Shown here: positions 44,213 through 53,677 of the stretch, in pieces
How positions within the stretch are numbered: position 1 is the stretch's first letter
How the letters are laid out: the number at the start of each line of letters is the position of its first letter
Assembly (NCBI RefSeq): GCF_024385575.1
Contig: NZ_JANFMV010000001.1
Span: forward strand, 2,137,681 to 2,201,680
Source: Rhizobium sp. NRK18
GTDB lineage: Bacteria > Pseudomonadota > Alphaproteobacteria > Rhizobiales > Rhizobiaceae
Direction: 5' to 3'
DNA: 64,000 bases
Translations under genes and position numbers: made by a program
Notes under the pieces: generated by a model
The model's input: the letters and a program-made list of their open reading frames with translations, nothing else
Databases searched by the model: none
Told to the model about the DNA's origin: nothing

Positions 44213-44575
44213 ATGTTGAAATTTACCGAAGAACACGAGTGGCTGAAGATCGAAGGCGACGTTGCGACGGTCGGCATTACACAGCACGCGGCCGAACAGC
44301 TCGGCGACCTCGTCTTCGTCGAACTGCCGGATGTCGGCGCCAGCTTCTCGAAGGGTGACGACGCTGCAACGGTCGAGTCGGTCAAGGCTGCCTCCGAGGT
44401 CTACTGCCCGCTCGACGGCGAAATCGTCGAAGTCAATCAGGCGATCGCCGACGATCCGTCGCTCGTCAATTCCGCCCCGCAGGGCGACGGCTGGTTCTTC
44501 AAGCTGAAGCTTGCCAATCCGTCCGACGCCGACGCGCTGCTCGACGAAGCCGTTTACAAGGAGCTCGTCGGATAA
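44213..44575 (+). CDS. gcvH: Glycine cleavage system H protein
   Basis: A 120-residue lipoyl carrier. [38 protein letters not shown] begins the domain; the lipoylated lysine is in [12 protein letters not shown]. It shuttles the aminomethyl group from GcvP to GcvT. Lipoylation would begin with LipB, encoded 16 kb away in this window. It lies 28 nt after gcvT, and its stop codon overlaps the gcvP start by one base (TAATG). Confidence 0.97.
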   Translation: MLKFTEEHEWLKIEGDVATVGITQHAAEQLGDLVFVELPDVGASFSKGDDAATVESVKAASEVYCPLDGEIVEVNQAIADDPSLVNSAPQGDGWFFKLKLANPSDADALLDEAVYKELVG

Positions 44576-47439
44576 TGGATACGCCGACCGAATTCACCTT
44601 CACGGACTACCAGCCCTACGACTTCGCCAACCGCCGCCACATCGGTCCCTCCCCCGATGAAATGGCGTCGATGCTGAAGACGATCGGCTTTGACAGCCTG
44701 GATGCGCTGATCGACGCCACCGTGCCCGAAGCGATCCGGCTCAAGGAGCCCTTGAAATGGGCGCCGCCGATGACCGAGCGCGAAGCGCTCGACACGCTGC
44801 GCGACACCGCCAACCGCAATCAGGTTCTGGTTTCGCTGATCGGCCAGGGCTATTACGGCACCATCACCCCGCCGGTCATCCAGCGCAACATCCTGGAAAA
44901 TCCCGCCTGGTATACGGCCTACACGCCCTACCAGCCGGAAATCAGCCAGGGCCGCCTGGAAGCGCTGATCAACTTCCAGACCATGGTGTCGGACCTCACC
45001 GCGCTCGACGTCGCCAACGCCTCCCTGCTGGATGAAGCAACTGCGGCGGCGGAAGCGATGGCCATGGCCAAGCGCGTGGCAAAGTCGAAGTCGAACACGT
45101 TCTTCGCCGACGAGAACTGCCATCCGCAGACCATCGAACTCCTGCAGACCCGCGCCGCACCGCTCGGCTGGACGGTCGTCGTCGGCGATCCGGTAGAGGA
45201 TCTCGTGCCGGCGGACGTCTTCGGGGCGATCTTCCAGTATCCCGGCACATACGGCCATCTGACCGACTTCAGCGATGCGATTTCTAGCCTGCATGCGGAG
45301 AACGCGATCGCCATCGTCGCTGCCGACATCCTGGCGCTGACGCTCCTGAAGCCGCCGGGCGAAATGGGCGCCGACATTGCCGTCGGCTGCACCCAGCGCT
45401 TCGGCGTGCCGATGGGCTATGGCGGGCCGCACGCCGCCTACATGGCAGTCAAGGACGCCTACAAGCGCTCCATGCCTGGCCGCCTTGCCGGCGTCTCGAT
45501 TGATGCGCGCGGCAACCGCGCCTACCGCCTGTCGCTGCAGACCCGCGAACAGCATATCCGCCGCGAAAAGGCGACGTCGAACATCTGCACCGCGCAGGTG
45601 CTGCTCGCCGTCATGGCGTCCATGTATGCCGTCTTCCACGGACCGAAGGGTCTGAAGGCGATCGCGCAAGGCGTTCACCTGAAGACCGTCCGGCTGGTGC
45701 AGGGGCTTGAAAAGCTCGGCTACACGGTCGAACCGGAGACCTTCTTCGACACGGTGACCGTCGATGTCGGCCACATGCAGGGGCTGATCCTGCGGGCAGC
45801 CGTCGCCGAAGGCGTCAACCTGCGCAAGGTCGGCACGACGAAGATCGGCATCAGCCTCGACGAACGGACGCGGCCGGCGACGCTCGAAGCCGTCTGGCGC
45901 GCCTTTGGCGGCACGTTCCAGATCGGCGACTTCCAGCCGGAATACCGGCTGCCGAAGGGACAGTTGCGCAAGAGCGAGTATCTGACGCATCCGATCTTCC
46001 ACATGAACCGCGCCGAAAGCGAGATGACCCGCTACATGCGCCGCCTCGCCGACCGCGATTTGGCACTCGACCGGTCCATGATCCCGCTCGGCTCGTGCAC
46101 GATGAAGCTGAACGCGACCGCGGAGATGCTGCCGATCACCTGGCCGGAATTCTCCGACCTGCATCCCTTCGTCCCGGCGGATCAGGCCGAGGGCTACAAG
46201 GCGATGATCGATGATCTCTCCGACAAGCTCTGCGCGATCACCGGCTATGACGCGATCTCCATGCAGCCGAATTCCGGCGCGCAGGGCGAATATGCCGGGT
46301 TGCTGACCATCCGCGACTACCATGTCGCCAATGGCGAAGCGCACCGCACGATCTGCCTGATCCCGACATCGGCGCACGGCACCAACCCGGCCTCGGCGCA
46401 GATGGCCGGCATGGTGGTCGTCCCGGTCAAGGCGACCGAGAACGGCGATGTCGACATGGAGGACTTCCGGGCGAAGGCCGAACAGCATTCGGCGAACCTC
46501 TCCTGCTGCATGATCACCTATCCCTCGACGCATGGCGTGTTCGAAGAGACGGTGCGGGAGATCTGCGAGATCACCCACCAGCATGGCGGCCAGGTCTATC
46601 TCGACGGCGCCAACATGAACGCCATGGTCGGACTGTCACGGCCCGGTGACATCGGTTCGGACGTCAGCCACCTCAACCTGCACAAGACGTTCTGCATCCC
46701 GCATGGCGGCGGCGGCCCCGGCATGGGCCCGATCGGCGTGAAGGCGCATCTGGCCAAGCATCTGCCGGGCCACGAGGCGACCGACGGCCGCTCCGGCGCG
46801 GTCTCGGCGGCTCCCTTCGGTTCGGCGTCCATCCTGCCGATCTCTTGGAGCTATTGCCTGATGATGGGCGGCGAAGGCCTGACGCAGGCGACCAAGGTCG
46901 CCATCCTCAACGCCAACTACATCGCGGCCCGTCTCGCAGGCTCTTACGACGTGCTCTACACGTCGAAGAATGGACGGGTGGCGCATGAATGCATCATCGA
47001 CACGCGGCCGCTGGCAGATAGCGCCGGCGTCACCGTCGACGATGTCGCCAAGCGTCTGATCGACTGCGGCTTTCATGCGCCGACCATGAGCTGGCCGGTT
47101 GCCGGCACGCTGATGATCGAGCCGACCGAGTCCGAGACCAAGGCGGAACTCGACCGCTTCTGCGACGCCATGCTGGCGATCCGGGACGAGGTTCGCGCCA
47201 TCGAGGACGGCCGCATGGACAAGGCCGACAATCCGCTCAAGAACGCGCCGCACACGGTCGAAGACCTCGTCGGCGAGTGGAACCGGCCGTATTCGCGCGA
47301 GCAGGCCTGCTTCCCGCCCGGCGCCTTCCGCGTCGACAAGTACTGGCCGCCGGTCAACCGTGTCGACAACGTCTATGGCGACCGCAACCTGATCTGCACC
47401 TGCCCGCCGGTCGAGGCTTACGCCGAAGCCGCCGAGTAG
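44575..47439 (+). CDS. gcvP: Glycine dehydrogenase (decarboxylating), P protein
   Basis: A 954-residue single-chain P protein, both halves present as in most proteobacteria. N-terminal half: [19 protein letters not shown] and [52 protein letters not shown]. The C-terminal half carries the PLP lysine in [23 protein letters not shown] and [15 protein letters not shown]. It decarboxylates glycine and transfers the aminomethyl group to GcvH. The preserved GGGGPGMGP loop indicates an active enzyme. A terminator follows. Confidence 0.97.
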   Translation: MDTPTEFTFTDYQPYDFANRRHIGPSPDEMASMLKTIGFDSLDALIDATVPEAIRLKEPLKWAPPMTEREALDTLRDTANRNQVLVSLIGQGYYGTITPPVIQRNILENPAWYTAYTPYQPEISQGRLEALINFQTMVSDLTALDVANASLLDEATAAAEAMAMAKRVAKSKSNTFFADENCHPQTIELLQTRAAPLGWTVVVGDPVEDLVPADVFGAIFQYPGTYGHLTDFSDAISSLHAENAIAIVAADILALTLLKPPGEMGADIAVGCTQRFGVPMGYGGPHAAYMAVKDAYKRSMPGRLAGVSIDARGNRAYRLSLQTREQHIRREKATSNICTAQVLLAVMASMYAVFHGPKGLKAIAQGVHLKTVRLVQGLEKLGYTVEPETFFDTVTVDVGHMQGLILRAAVAEGVNLRKVGTTKIGISLDERTRPATLEAVWRAFGGTFQIGDFQPEYRLPKGQLRKSEYLTHPIFHMNRAESEMTRYMRRLADRDLALDRSMIPLGSCTMKLNATAEMLPITWPEFSDLHPFVPADQAEGYKAMIDDLSDKLCAITGYDAISMQPNSGAQGEYAGLLTIRDYHVANGEAHRTICLIPTSAHGTNPASAQMAGMVVVPVKATENGDVDMEDFRAKAEQHSANLSCCMITYPSTHGVFEETVREICEITHQHGGQVYLDGANMNAMVGLSRPGDIGSDVSHLNLHKTFCIPHGGGGPGMGPIGVKAHLAKHLPGHEATDGRSGAVSAAPFGSASILPISWSYCLMMGGEGLTQATKVAILNANYIAARLAGSYDVLYTSKNGRVAHECIIDTRPLADSAGVTVDDVAKRLIDCGFHAPTMSWPVAGTLMIEPTESETKAELDRFCDAMLAIRDEVRAIEDGRMDKADNPLKNAPHTVEDLVGEWNRPYSREQACFPPGAFRVDKYWPPVNRVDNVYGDRNLICTCPPVEAYAEAAE

Positions 47440-47463
47440 CATCGGACGCATGATTTTTGAGAT

Positions 47464-47493
47464 GGCCCGCCCCCGGCGGGCCGTTTCTGTTTC
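47464..47493 (+). terminator. Terminator of the gcvTHP operon
   Basis: GGCCCGCC (47464-47471) pairs with GGCGGGCC (47475-47482) around a 3-nt loop, followed by the T-rich GTTTCTGTTT, 25 nt after the gcvP stop. Confidence 0.8.
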
Positions 47494-47603
47494 AGCCTGA
47501 CACATCCGGGCGGGACAGTTCACCCTTTGGTGACGTTGCCGCTTCAGCCTTTGCTAAAGCCATCGTGCGAAAATGCGTTCGTCCAAATATGAGGTTTCGC
47601 GAA

Positions 47604-47936
47604 ATGGGTCTTTCCGGGGTGATGAACGTTGCCATATTTGGCATGCTGGCGAGCACCAATCGGCTGAGTGCGACAGCCCAGAACGTCGCCAATATGGACA
47701 CGCCCGGCTATCGTCGCATCAATGCGTCTTCCTCGGCGACGGAAGGCGGCGGCGTATCCACCTCCGTTACGGAAAATGACGCAGCGGAAGGCAGCGCCTC
47801 CGATGTCGATCTCGGCACCGAAATGCTCGACATGATGGAAGCGGAAACCAGCTTCAAGGCCAACGCCTCGGTCTTCGAAGCCGGCGCCGACATGTGGGAC
47901 GTGCTGATGACCATCAATCGCGGGGACGACCAGTAG
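47604..47936 (+). CDS. Orphan flagellar rod-like protein (FlgB/FlgC type)
   Basis: A 110-residue protein (ATG 47604; ATG 47589 is also possible). The N-terminus, MNVAIFGMLASTNRLSATAQNVANMDTPGYRR, is the flagellar basal-body rod signature. The C-terminus, GTEMLDMMEAETSFKANASVFEAGADMWDVLMTI, is the matching coiled-coil end that pairs with it in FlgB/FlgC. The middle is only about 35 residues, so the protein is shorter than usual FlgC (about 135-140). No other flagellar gene is in the window. It may be a degenerate or specialised rod or export-substrate paralogue. Confidence 0.85.
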   Translation: MGLSGVMNVAIFGMLASTNRLSATAQNVANMDTPGYRRINASSSATEGGGVSTSVTENDAAEGSASDVDLGTEMLDMMEAETSFKANASVFEAGADMWDVLMTINRGDDQ

Positions 47937-47948
47937 ACCGCCTCCGCC

Positions 47949-49298
47949 TCAAACGCTGAATTCCGGCAGAAGCACCTCGACGCGCGCGCCGCCGCCGGCG
48001 GCCGAGTCCAGCGCTACAGAACCGCCGAGTCCCTCCGTCAGCGCCTTGACCACCGCAAGCCCCAGACCGGCTCCGCCCGTCCCCCGGCTGCGCGACGCCT
48101 CGAGGCGGAAGAACGGTTCCATGACCGCCTCTCGCTGGTCCGCCGGAATGCCGGGCCCATTGTCCTCCACGACAATCATGACCTTGCCATCGCTCACACC
48201 GCCCGACAGATGCACCTGCTGTCCGTATTTCAGGCCGTTGTCGACGAGATTGGCGATGATGCGGCGCACGGCGAGACGATCTCCCAGGATCTGCAGCGCA
48301 TCGTCGTCACCGTCCAGGGACATGGCGATCGCGGCGCCGGCTTCGCGACGTGCCGCAAATTCCTGGGCGAGGATCTCGCGAACATCCACCAGTTCTTCCG
48401 TCAGTTCGCCGGCACCGATGCGCGAGGCAATCAGCGCATCGTCAAGAAGACGGATCATGTCGTCGATGTCGGCAGCCGCTCTCTCGCGCTCGGCTTCATC
48501 CTCGATCGCATCCAGCCGCAGGCGCAGCCGCGTCGCGAAGGTCCGCACGTCATGCGAAATGCCGCCGATCAGCGCCATGCGGTTTTGAAGCAGAACCGTC
48601 AAGCGATCCTGCAGGCGGTTATAGGCCTCCACCAACCGGCCGACCTCGCCGCCGAAGCCGCGATAAGGCGGCAGCCTCTCGGGCGTACCGGAGAGATCGG
48701 TGCGGTCGAGCGCATCCGCCAGCCGTTCCAGAGAGCGCGTGGCGCGAACGACGCCGAAGAGAACCGCCAGGGCGAGCAGCGAGCCGACAAGGCCGGCAAG
48801 AATGCCGGGCGGCACGGCGAACACATTCGACAACAGCGGACTTCTGGCGGTGATCGTCAGCGTATCGCCGGTCAGCAAAGCGACCCGAAAGATGGTGATC
48901 GGCGGATACCGGAGGAGGAAACGGGGGGCGATGCGGCGCAGGCCATCCGGTTGCGGCGTGACGATTTCAAGCTTCCGTGGCGCGACGCGCATGGCATAGG
49001 CGGCAAATGTCAGCGCGCCGAGATCCGGTGACGGCGGCGGCTCCTTCAGCAAGGTGTCTCCCGGCTCGAATTGCAGGGTCACACCGGGCTCGCCAACGAA
49101 GCGGGCCAGATCCGCCCTGCCCTCGCTGTTCAGCGTTTCGGCAAGGCGGACTATGGCGGCAAACCGCAGCGGCGAGACCGGCGGCGGCTGCCGGCGGATG
49201 GCTGCAATATAGAGGATGGCGGCGACCGCGATCCAGAGAATGATCACGACAAGCGCGGCAATCGCCACGAACCGCGGCTTCGGCAGGATACGTTTCAC
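47949..49298 (-). CDS. Sensor histidine kinase
   Basis: A 449-residue membrane kinase. TM1 at residues 10-33, a periplasmic sensor of about 135 residues, TM2 near 170-195 (ILAGLVGSLLALAVLFGVV), a HAMP domain (RATRSLERLADALDRTDLSG...GEVGRLVEAYNRLQDRL), then the H-box LIGGISHDVRTFATRLRLRL, N-box IIANLVDNGLKYG and G-boxes VEDNGPGIP and GGAGLGLAVVKALTEGLGG. The H-box HDVRTF replaces the usual HDLRTP. It overlaps the response regulator gene by 4 nt. The signal is unknown. Confidence 0.94.
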   Translation of the reverse strand: MKRILPKPRFVAIAALVVIILWIAVAAILYIAAIRRQPPPVSPLRFAAIVRLAETLNSEGRADLARFVGEPGVTLQFEPGDTLLKEPPPSPDLGALTFAAYAMRVAPRKLEIVTPQPDGLRRIAPRFLLRYPPITIFRVALLTGDTLTITARSPLLSNVFAVPPGILAGLVGSLLALAVLFGVVRATRSLERLADALDRTDLSGTPERLPPYRGFGGEVGRLVEAYNRLQDRLTVLLQNRMALIGGISHDVRTFATRLRLRLDAIEDEAERERAAADIDDMIRLLDDALIASRIGAGELTEELVDVREILAQEFAARREAGAAIAMSLDGDDDALQILGDRLAVRRIIANLVDNGLKYGQQVHLSGGVSDGKVMIVVEDNGPGIPADQREAVMEPFFRLEASRSRGTGGAGLGLAVVKALTEGLGGSVALDSAAGGGARVEVLLPEFSV

Positions 49299-50014
49299 GA
49301 GACCTCCGCGACGGCCTTGGCGGTCAGCATGTAGCCGCTGTTTCTCACCGTCGTGATCAGGTTCGGACTGCCGCCATGCTGATCGAGCTTCTTGCGCAAT
49401 CTCGACACCAGCATATCGACGGATCGGTCAAACGGATCGGCATTGCGACCGTGCACCCAATCGAGGATCGTCTCACGGCTCAAGACCCGGCGCGGACGCT
49501 TGGCAAAGCAGGCCAGCAAGTCGAACTCCGCGCTGGTCAGCACCACGGGCGTGCCGCCCACCGTCTCCACGCTGCGGCTGTCGAAATCCACCAGGAATGC
49601 ATCGACGGCGCAGCGGTTCGGCCGGTCTTCCGGCGCTCGCGGGTGGGCGCGGCGCAGGATGGCACGAATGCGGGCCAGCAATTCGCGCGGGGCGAAAGGC
49701 TTGGCGAGATAATCGTCGGCACCGACCTCCAGTCCAACAATGCGGTCAATTTCGTCGCTCTTCGCCGTCAGCATGAGAATGGGCACATTCGACGTTGCCC
49801 GCAACCGGCGGCAGATCGACAGGCCGTCCTCGCCGGGCAGCATCAGGTCCAGGACGATCAGATCAGGCTCGGATGCGGCGAGCATGGCATCGAGCTCGCG
49901 GCCGTCACCGGCGGCGCGGACGACAAAGCCCTCCCGCTCGAGGAAGGCGCCGACGAGACGGCTCACCTCCGGATCGTCCTCTACCATCACTATGTCGAGA
50001 CCGGTCGTGTTCAT
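49295..50014 (-). CDS. OmpR-family response regulator
   Basis: A 239-residue regulator from ATG 50014 (MNTTGLDIVMVEDDPEVSR). Receiver domain: acidic pocket EDD, phosphorylated Asp in DLIVLDLMLPGEDG, Thr in LMLTAKSD and Lys in DYLAKPFAPRE. The winged-helix output domain includes LTSAEFDLLACFAKRPRRVLSRETILDWVHGRNADPFDRSVDMLVSRLRKKL. It pairs with the kinase directly downstream. A TGTTAC direct repeat in the divergent spacer is a likely target. Confidence 0.95.
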   Translation of the reverse strand: MNTTGLDIVMVEDDPEVSRLVGAFLEREGFVVRAAGDGRELDAMLAASEPDLIVLDLMLPGEDGLSICRRLRATSNVPILMLTAKSDEIDRIVGLEVGADDYLAKPFAPRELLARIRAILRRAHPRAPEDRPNRCAVDAFLVDFDSRSVETVGGTPVVLTSAEFDLLACFAKRPRRVLSRETILDWVHGRNADPFDRSVDMLVSRLRKKLDQHGGSPNLITTVRNSGYMLTAKAVAEVS

Positions 50015-50064
50015 GGCGCCATCATTTTCCAGCGCAATGCGTTTCGCAAGTGGCCGCCGGCCGT

Positions 50065-50080
50065 TGTTACACACTGTTAC
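50065..50080. promoter_or_regulatory. OmpR-type tandem box: TGTTAC-N4-TGTTAC
   Basis: Two TGTTAC hexamers with a 10-bp period (GTAACA-N4-GTAACA on the other strand) lie between the divergent response regulator gene (start 50014) and the exported-protein gene (start 50201). Direct repeats with one-turn spacing are the usual binding sites of OmpR-family regulators, similar in form to CpxR boxes. Confidence 0.5.
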
Positions 50081-50200
50081 GCGGCAAAGACAACATTCGA
50101 CAAAACCCCGCCTGCCGGTGATAGGACAAAGATATTCGGGCCTCATTCTCCATCTCGTCAAGCCGGATAGCCGGCGCAAACGATCAACGGAGACAAAACC

Positions 50201-50509
50201 ATGAAAGCCCTTCTGATTGCCGCGGCAACCGCCACGCTTTCGCTTGCAGCCGTCGCAGACGCCAATGCCTGGACCCGCAACTCCACGACGACCGGTCCCT
50301 ATGGCGGCAGCGTCCACTCCTCCGGCAGCGGCAGCTGCAGCGGCTACAACTGCAGCTCTACCGGCACCTATACCGGCCGATACGGGCAGACCGCGACCCG
50401 CAACAGCGCCACCGTCTGCGATCCCGCCACGCAGAGCTGCACCCGCAACTCGACAGTCACCGGCCCCTATGGCGGTCAGGTGAAGCGCTCTTCGACGATT
50501 TCCCGCTAA
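50201..50509 (+). CDS. Small secreted Gly/Ser/Thr-rich repeat protein
   Basis: A 102-residue exported protein. The signal peptide (LLIAAATATLSLAAVADANA) is followed by two copies of a TRNST-x-TGPYGG unit (about residues 25-37 and 81-92) around a Ser/Gly/Cys-rich middle containing CSGYNC, and CDPATQSC before the second unit, giving four cysteines. The repeat suggests a surface or periplasmic binding role; no family recognised. It is divergent from the two-component system, and a strong hairpin follows. Confidence 0.8.
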   Translation: MKALLIAAATATLSLAAVADANAWTRNSTTTGPYGGSVHSSGSGSCSGYNCSSTGTYTGRYGQTATRNSATVCDPATQSCTRNSTVTGPYGGQVKRSSTISR

Positions 50510-50533
50510 TCGTCCCACCCCGGCGGGAAGTCT

Positions 50534-50569
50534 CCGGCCCGACAGCAGCTCTCTCCGCTGTCGGGCCGG
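50534..50569 (+). terminator. Strong hairpin after the repeat protein gene
   Basis: A 13-bp perfect stem (CCGGCCCGACAGC with GCTGTCGGGCCGG) around a 10-nt loop. No U-tract follows, so it may be a terminator, an attenuator or an mRNA-stabilising hairpin between the repeat-protein and Cys-rich genes. Confidence 0.6.
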
Positions 50570-50596
50570 CTCCCCGTCACCGAATGGAGACACGCA

Positions 50597-50869
50597 ATGC
50601 GAAGCGCATTCACCGCCACGACCATTTGCCTGCTCGCGACATCCGCCGCCGCCGCGCAGCCCAGCTATTTCGAACTGATGAAGGTCATGAACGCCTGCAA
50701 GGCCGACATTCAGGCGCTTTGCCCGAGCGTTGAGCCTGGCGAGGGGCGCATCCTCGCCTGCCTTAAGACACAGCAAAGCAAGGTCTCTGCCGGCTGCATC
50801 GAGGCCGCCGGGCCTTACCGCGATCAGGCGGACAAGCTGAAAGGCATGCCCGCCCCCGCCGGCCACTGA
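50597..50869 (+). CDS. Secreted cysteine-rich-repeat protein
   Basis: A 90-residue protein with a signal peptide (TATTICLLATSAAAAQ). The mature part is a single cysteine-rich repeat of the Golgi apparatus protein 1/Cys-rich FGFR type: NACKADIQALCPSVEPGEGRILACLKTQQSKVSAGCIEA, with four cysteines in the expected spacing. Bacterial homologues are periplasmic with unknown function. It lies 20 nt before the sterol desaturase family gene. Confidence 0.88.
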   Translation: MRSAFTATTICLLATSAAAAQPSYFELMKVMNACKADIQALCPSVEPGEGRILACLKTQQSKVSAGCIEAAGPYRDQADKLKGMPAPAGH

Positions 50870-50889
50870 TCACGAACGGAGCAAACGCA

Positions 50890-51744
50890 ATGCACTCTCT
50901 CAGCGAATTCTTCACCCACCCCTGGCCAATTGCAGCCGTTGCCGGCGTCGCCATGCTCGTCGAGTTCATCTCGGGCTGGCTTTCGGACGATGATACGCAC
51001 GACCTGAAGGAGACCGCCGCCTCTCTGACGATCGCCGTCATCAACAAGACCGTTGGCGCCCTGACGGCGGGCGTCACCGCCGTGCCGCTGATCTGGCTGC
51101 ACCAATTCGCGCTGTTCGACATTCCGGCGAGCAATCCGGCGGCGCTGGTAGCGGCGTTTTTCCTGACCGATCTCTGCTACTACTGGCATCACTACGCCAT
51201 GCACAAGGTGCGCCTGCTGTGGGCCAGCCACAGCGTGCATCACTCGCCGACGCGGCTCAACCTGACGGCCGCGGTGCGCCTCGGACTTGGGGGACACGTC
51301 GCCGGTGGCTTTCTGTTCTATGCGCCTCTGGTGCTCATCGGCTTTTCGCCGCTCGTCATCTACGGAATGCTGGCGCTCGGCCTGATCTACCAGTTGTTCC
51401 TGCACCCGGCCCATGCGCCCGATCTCGGGCCGCTGGAATATGTCCTGAACACCCCGAAGCACCACCACGTCCATCACGCATCCAACACCGAATGCCTGGA
51501 CAAGAACTTCGGCGGCGTCTTCATCATCTTCGACCGGATGTTCGGCACATACGCCGAAGCGCCTGATAACGAGCCGCTCCGCTTCGGTCTGAAGGCCGCC
51601 GACATGAACACCAACAATCCCGTCGTCATTCTCTTTCACGAATGGACGGCGATCATCAGGGACGCCGTTGCCAGCCGCTCGGTCGCGGCAGCATTTCGCG
51701 CCATCTTCAGCATGAAGCGAAAACCCAAGCGGGACGCGGCATGA
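50890..51744 (+). CDS. Sterol desaturase / fatty acid hydroxylase family protein
   Basis: A 284-residue di-iron membrane oxygenase-like protein with about five helices. Histidine boxes: HHYAMHK (about residues 100-106), HSVHHS and the late HHHVHHASN, with LFLHPAHAPDLG between, giving the eight-histidine cluster of the family. It hydroxylates or desaturates a lipid in homologues; the bacterial substrate is unknown. GGAG precedes the ATG. It ends the three-gene group divergent from the two-component system. Confidence 0.93.
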   Translation: MHSLSEFFTHPWPIAAVAGVAMLVEFISGWLSDDDTHDLKETAASLTIAVINKTVGALTAGVTAVPLIWLHQFALFDIPASNPAALVAAFFLTDLCYYWHHYAMHKVRLLWASHSVHHSPTRLNLTAAVRLGLGGHVAGGFLFYAPLVLIGFSPLVIYGMLALGLIYQLFLHPAHAPDLGPLEYVLNTPKHHHVHHASNTECLDKNFGGVFIIFDRMFGTYAEAPDNEPLRFGLKAADMNTNNPVVILFHEWTAIIRDAVASRSVAAAFRAIFSMKRKPKRDAA

Positions 51745-51926
51745 AATCGACTGCGGGATTTCACCGGTCAGAACCTCGAAAACATCAAGTTGGTGGCCAA
51801 CGGAAAGCAATTGAGAGAAAATAGCAAAATACAACTATACATGTTAAAAACTTTATCTGATATATCAAAGATATTGCGCCGAGATATGGGGCATGCAAAG
51901 CAATTGTGAATATTGCGGAGTATTAC

Positions 51927-52574
51927 ATGCCCGATTCATTGGAATCGTTCAGCACTAAGGCCTATCTTACGCTTGAACACCAGATCGTCACGCTTCGGCT
52001 GCCGCCGGGCGCTTCCGTCAATGAGAAGCGACTGATCGAAATTGCCGGACAAGGCAGGACGCCTGTTCGCGAAGCCATCCAGCGACTGGCATGGCAGGGG
52101 CTGATCATCATCCGCCCACGTTCCGGAATGCAGATCAAGGCGATCGACGAGCTGGACTACGCAAAGATCATGCAGGTGCGCCAGCAACTGGAACCGATCG
52201 CCGCGCGGCTGACAGCGCAATATGCCAACAGCGTGCAACGCGCCGCGATCGCCGATTGTGCGAGACAGATGAGCGCGTCGGCGAATACCGGTGACATCGA
52301 GAGCTTCCTCGCCGCGGACAAACGCTTTGACAGGATTGTCGAAAATACCTGTCCCAATCAGTTCCTGACATCGACGCTGTTTCCATTGCAAACGCATGCC
52401 CGGCGCATCTGGTTTGCAACGGCGACGCCGGAGCGGATGGACAGATCCATCGCGCTGCACGTCGCCGTCATGCGAGCGATCGACAGGTCTCTGCCTCAGG
52501 AGGCACAATCGGCCATGGCCAACCTCGTCTCGACGCTGATCGCAGAACAGCCACCGCTGCCGACCACCGGCTGA
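51927..52574 (+). CDS. GntR family transcriptional regulator (FCD type)
   Basis: A 215-residue regulator from ATG 51927, with GGAG 7 nt upstream; GTG 51906 is an alternative. The winged helix spans about residues 12-70, ending RTPVREAIQRLAWQGLIIIRPRSGMQI. An FCD effector domain follows: ILDYAKIM-type DYAKIMQVRQQLEPIAARLTA, AADKRFDRIVENTC and HVAVMRAI with spaced polar residues for metal or carboxylate binding. TGATATATCA (51858-51867) is a 10-bp palindrome upstream and a possible operator. The target genes are not evident. A terminator follows. Confidence 0.9.
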   Translation: MPDSLESFSTKAYLTLEHQIVTLRLPPGASVNEKRLIEIAGQGRTPVREAIQRLAWQGLIIIRPRSGMQIKAIDELDYAKIMQVRQQLEPIAARLTAQYANSVQRAAIADCARQMSASANTGDIESFLAADKRFDRIVENTCPNQFLTSTLFPLQTHARRIWFATATPERMDRSIALHVAVMRAIDRSLPQEAQSAMANLVSTLIAEQPPLPTTG

Positions 52575-52580
52575 GACGCA

Positions 52581-52603
52581 AAAGGCGGCCCGAGGCCGCC
52601 TTT
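52581..52603. terminator. Bidirectional terminator between the GntR and fpr genes
   Basis: AAAGGCGGCC (52581-52590), loop CGA, GGCCGCCTTT (52594-52603). It lies between two convergent genes and has A/T flanks usable on both strands. Confidence 0.85.
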
Positions 52604-52626
52604 CAGTTCATCGTATCTGGCAGCCT

Positions 52627-53439
52627 TCAGCCGACGAAAGCGCGTTCGATCACGAATTCGGCCGGCTTGTTGTTGGCGCCTTCGGTCAGACCCGCCTTTT
52701 CCAGGACCGCCTTGGTATCCTTCAGCATGGCGGCCGAACCGCAGATCATGCCGCGGTCGATTGCGGGATCGAGCGGCGGAACGCCGAGATCGGAAAACAG
52801 CTTGCCACTCTCGATCAGGTCGGTGATGCGACCCTGGAAGGGGTAATCCTCACGGGTGACCGTCGCGTAATGCTTCAGCTTGTCACCGACGATCTCGCTC
52901 AGCAGTTCGTCGTTCCTGATCTCCTCAACGAGGTCGAAGCCGTATTTCAGTTCGGCGACCTCGCGGCAGGTGTGGGTCAGGATGACCTCGTCGAACTTCT
53001 CATAGGTTTCCGGATCGCGGATCAGGCTGGCGAATGGCGCAATGCCGGTGCCGGTCGAGAACATGTAGAGACGCTTGCCGGGAACGAGCGCATCGAGAAC
53101 CAGCGTGCCTGTCGGCTTCTTGCGCATCAGCACGGTGTCGCCGGGCGCGATCTTTTGCAAATGCTGGGTCAGCGGGCCATCCGGTACCTTGATGGAGAAG
53201 AATTCGAGTTCCTCGGCCCAGGCCGGGCTGGCGATCGAATAGGCGCGGTAGATCGGCTTCTCGCCGACCATCAGGCCGATCATGGCAAACTCGCCCGAAC
53301 GGAAGCGGAACCCGTCGGGACGCGTCATCGAGAAGCGGAAAAGATGGTCGGTGTAGTGGGTCACACTCAGGACCTTTTCCGCATAGACGCCGTCCGGAAT
53401 GGCGGGGGCGAAATTCTCGGCTTTAGCGGGCGCGTTCAT
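52627..53439 (-). CDS. fpr: Ferredoxin--NADP+ reductase
   Basis: A 270-residue FAD enzyme of the bacterial FPR type. RAYSIASPAW binds the FAD isoalloxazine and phosphate; GTGIAPFASLIRD and VILTHTCREVAEL bind NADP; MICGSAAMLKDTKAVLEKAGL and the C-terminal VIERAFVG finish the fold. It exchanges electrons between NADPH and ferredoxin or flavodoxin and also takes part in redox stress responses. It lies downstream of the sulfite reductase operon on the same strand, which suggests it supplies electrons, although 238 nt and a hairpin separate them. Confidence 0.94.
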   Translation of the reverse strand: MNAPAKAENFAPAIPDGVYAEKVLSVTHYTDHLFRFSMTRPDGFRFRSGEFAMIGLMVGEKPIYRAYSIASPAWAEELEFFSIKVPDGPLTQHLQKIAPGDTVLMRKKPTGTLVLDALVPGKRLYMFSTGTGIAPFASLIRDPETYEKFDEVILTHTCREVAELKYGFDLVEEIRNDELLSEIVGDKLKHYATVTREDYPFQGRITDLIESGKLFSDLGVPPLDPAIDRGMICGSAAMLKDTKAVLEKAGLTEGANNKPAEFVIERAFVG

Positions 53440-53597
53440 CAGTCTCTTCGATCCTCAAAGTCGATTTCGTGCGTGTTCGTAGGCGAATATTACAAACAGC
53501 GGCAAAATGGAAGGCAACGCATTTCAACGCAAAGGCAGAGCGGGGAATATGCATTCGGCACTGATTTATCGCGCCGCTCAGCCAGTCTTCTTGGCCG

Positions 53598-53625
53598 GCC
53601 GCCGATCGTCTCAGCGGTCGGCGGC
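53598..53625 (-). terminator. Hairpin between the DUF934 gene and fpr
   Basis: GCCGCCGA (53598-53605) and TCGGCGGC (53618-53625) form an 8-bp stem without a U-tract. It may reduce read-through from the cys operon into fpr. Confidence 0.4.
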
Positions 53626-53677
53626 AGGTTCCTTGATTTCCATCAATCCGTGATTGGAATATAGGAATTTCTCTATA

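Noticed and set aside
44554..46584. A 676-codon open frame antisense to gcvP
   Set aside because: Same reason: a mirror of strong third-position GC bias in gcvP, with no domain or ribosome binding site.
50015..50866. Upstream extension of the response regulator reading frame to about 520 codons
   Set aside because: The frame is only open by chance opposite the divergent exported-protein genes; the receiver domain begins directly after ATG 50014.
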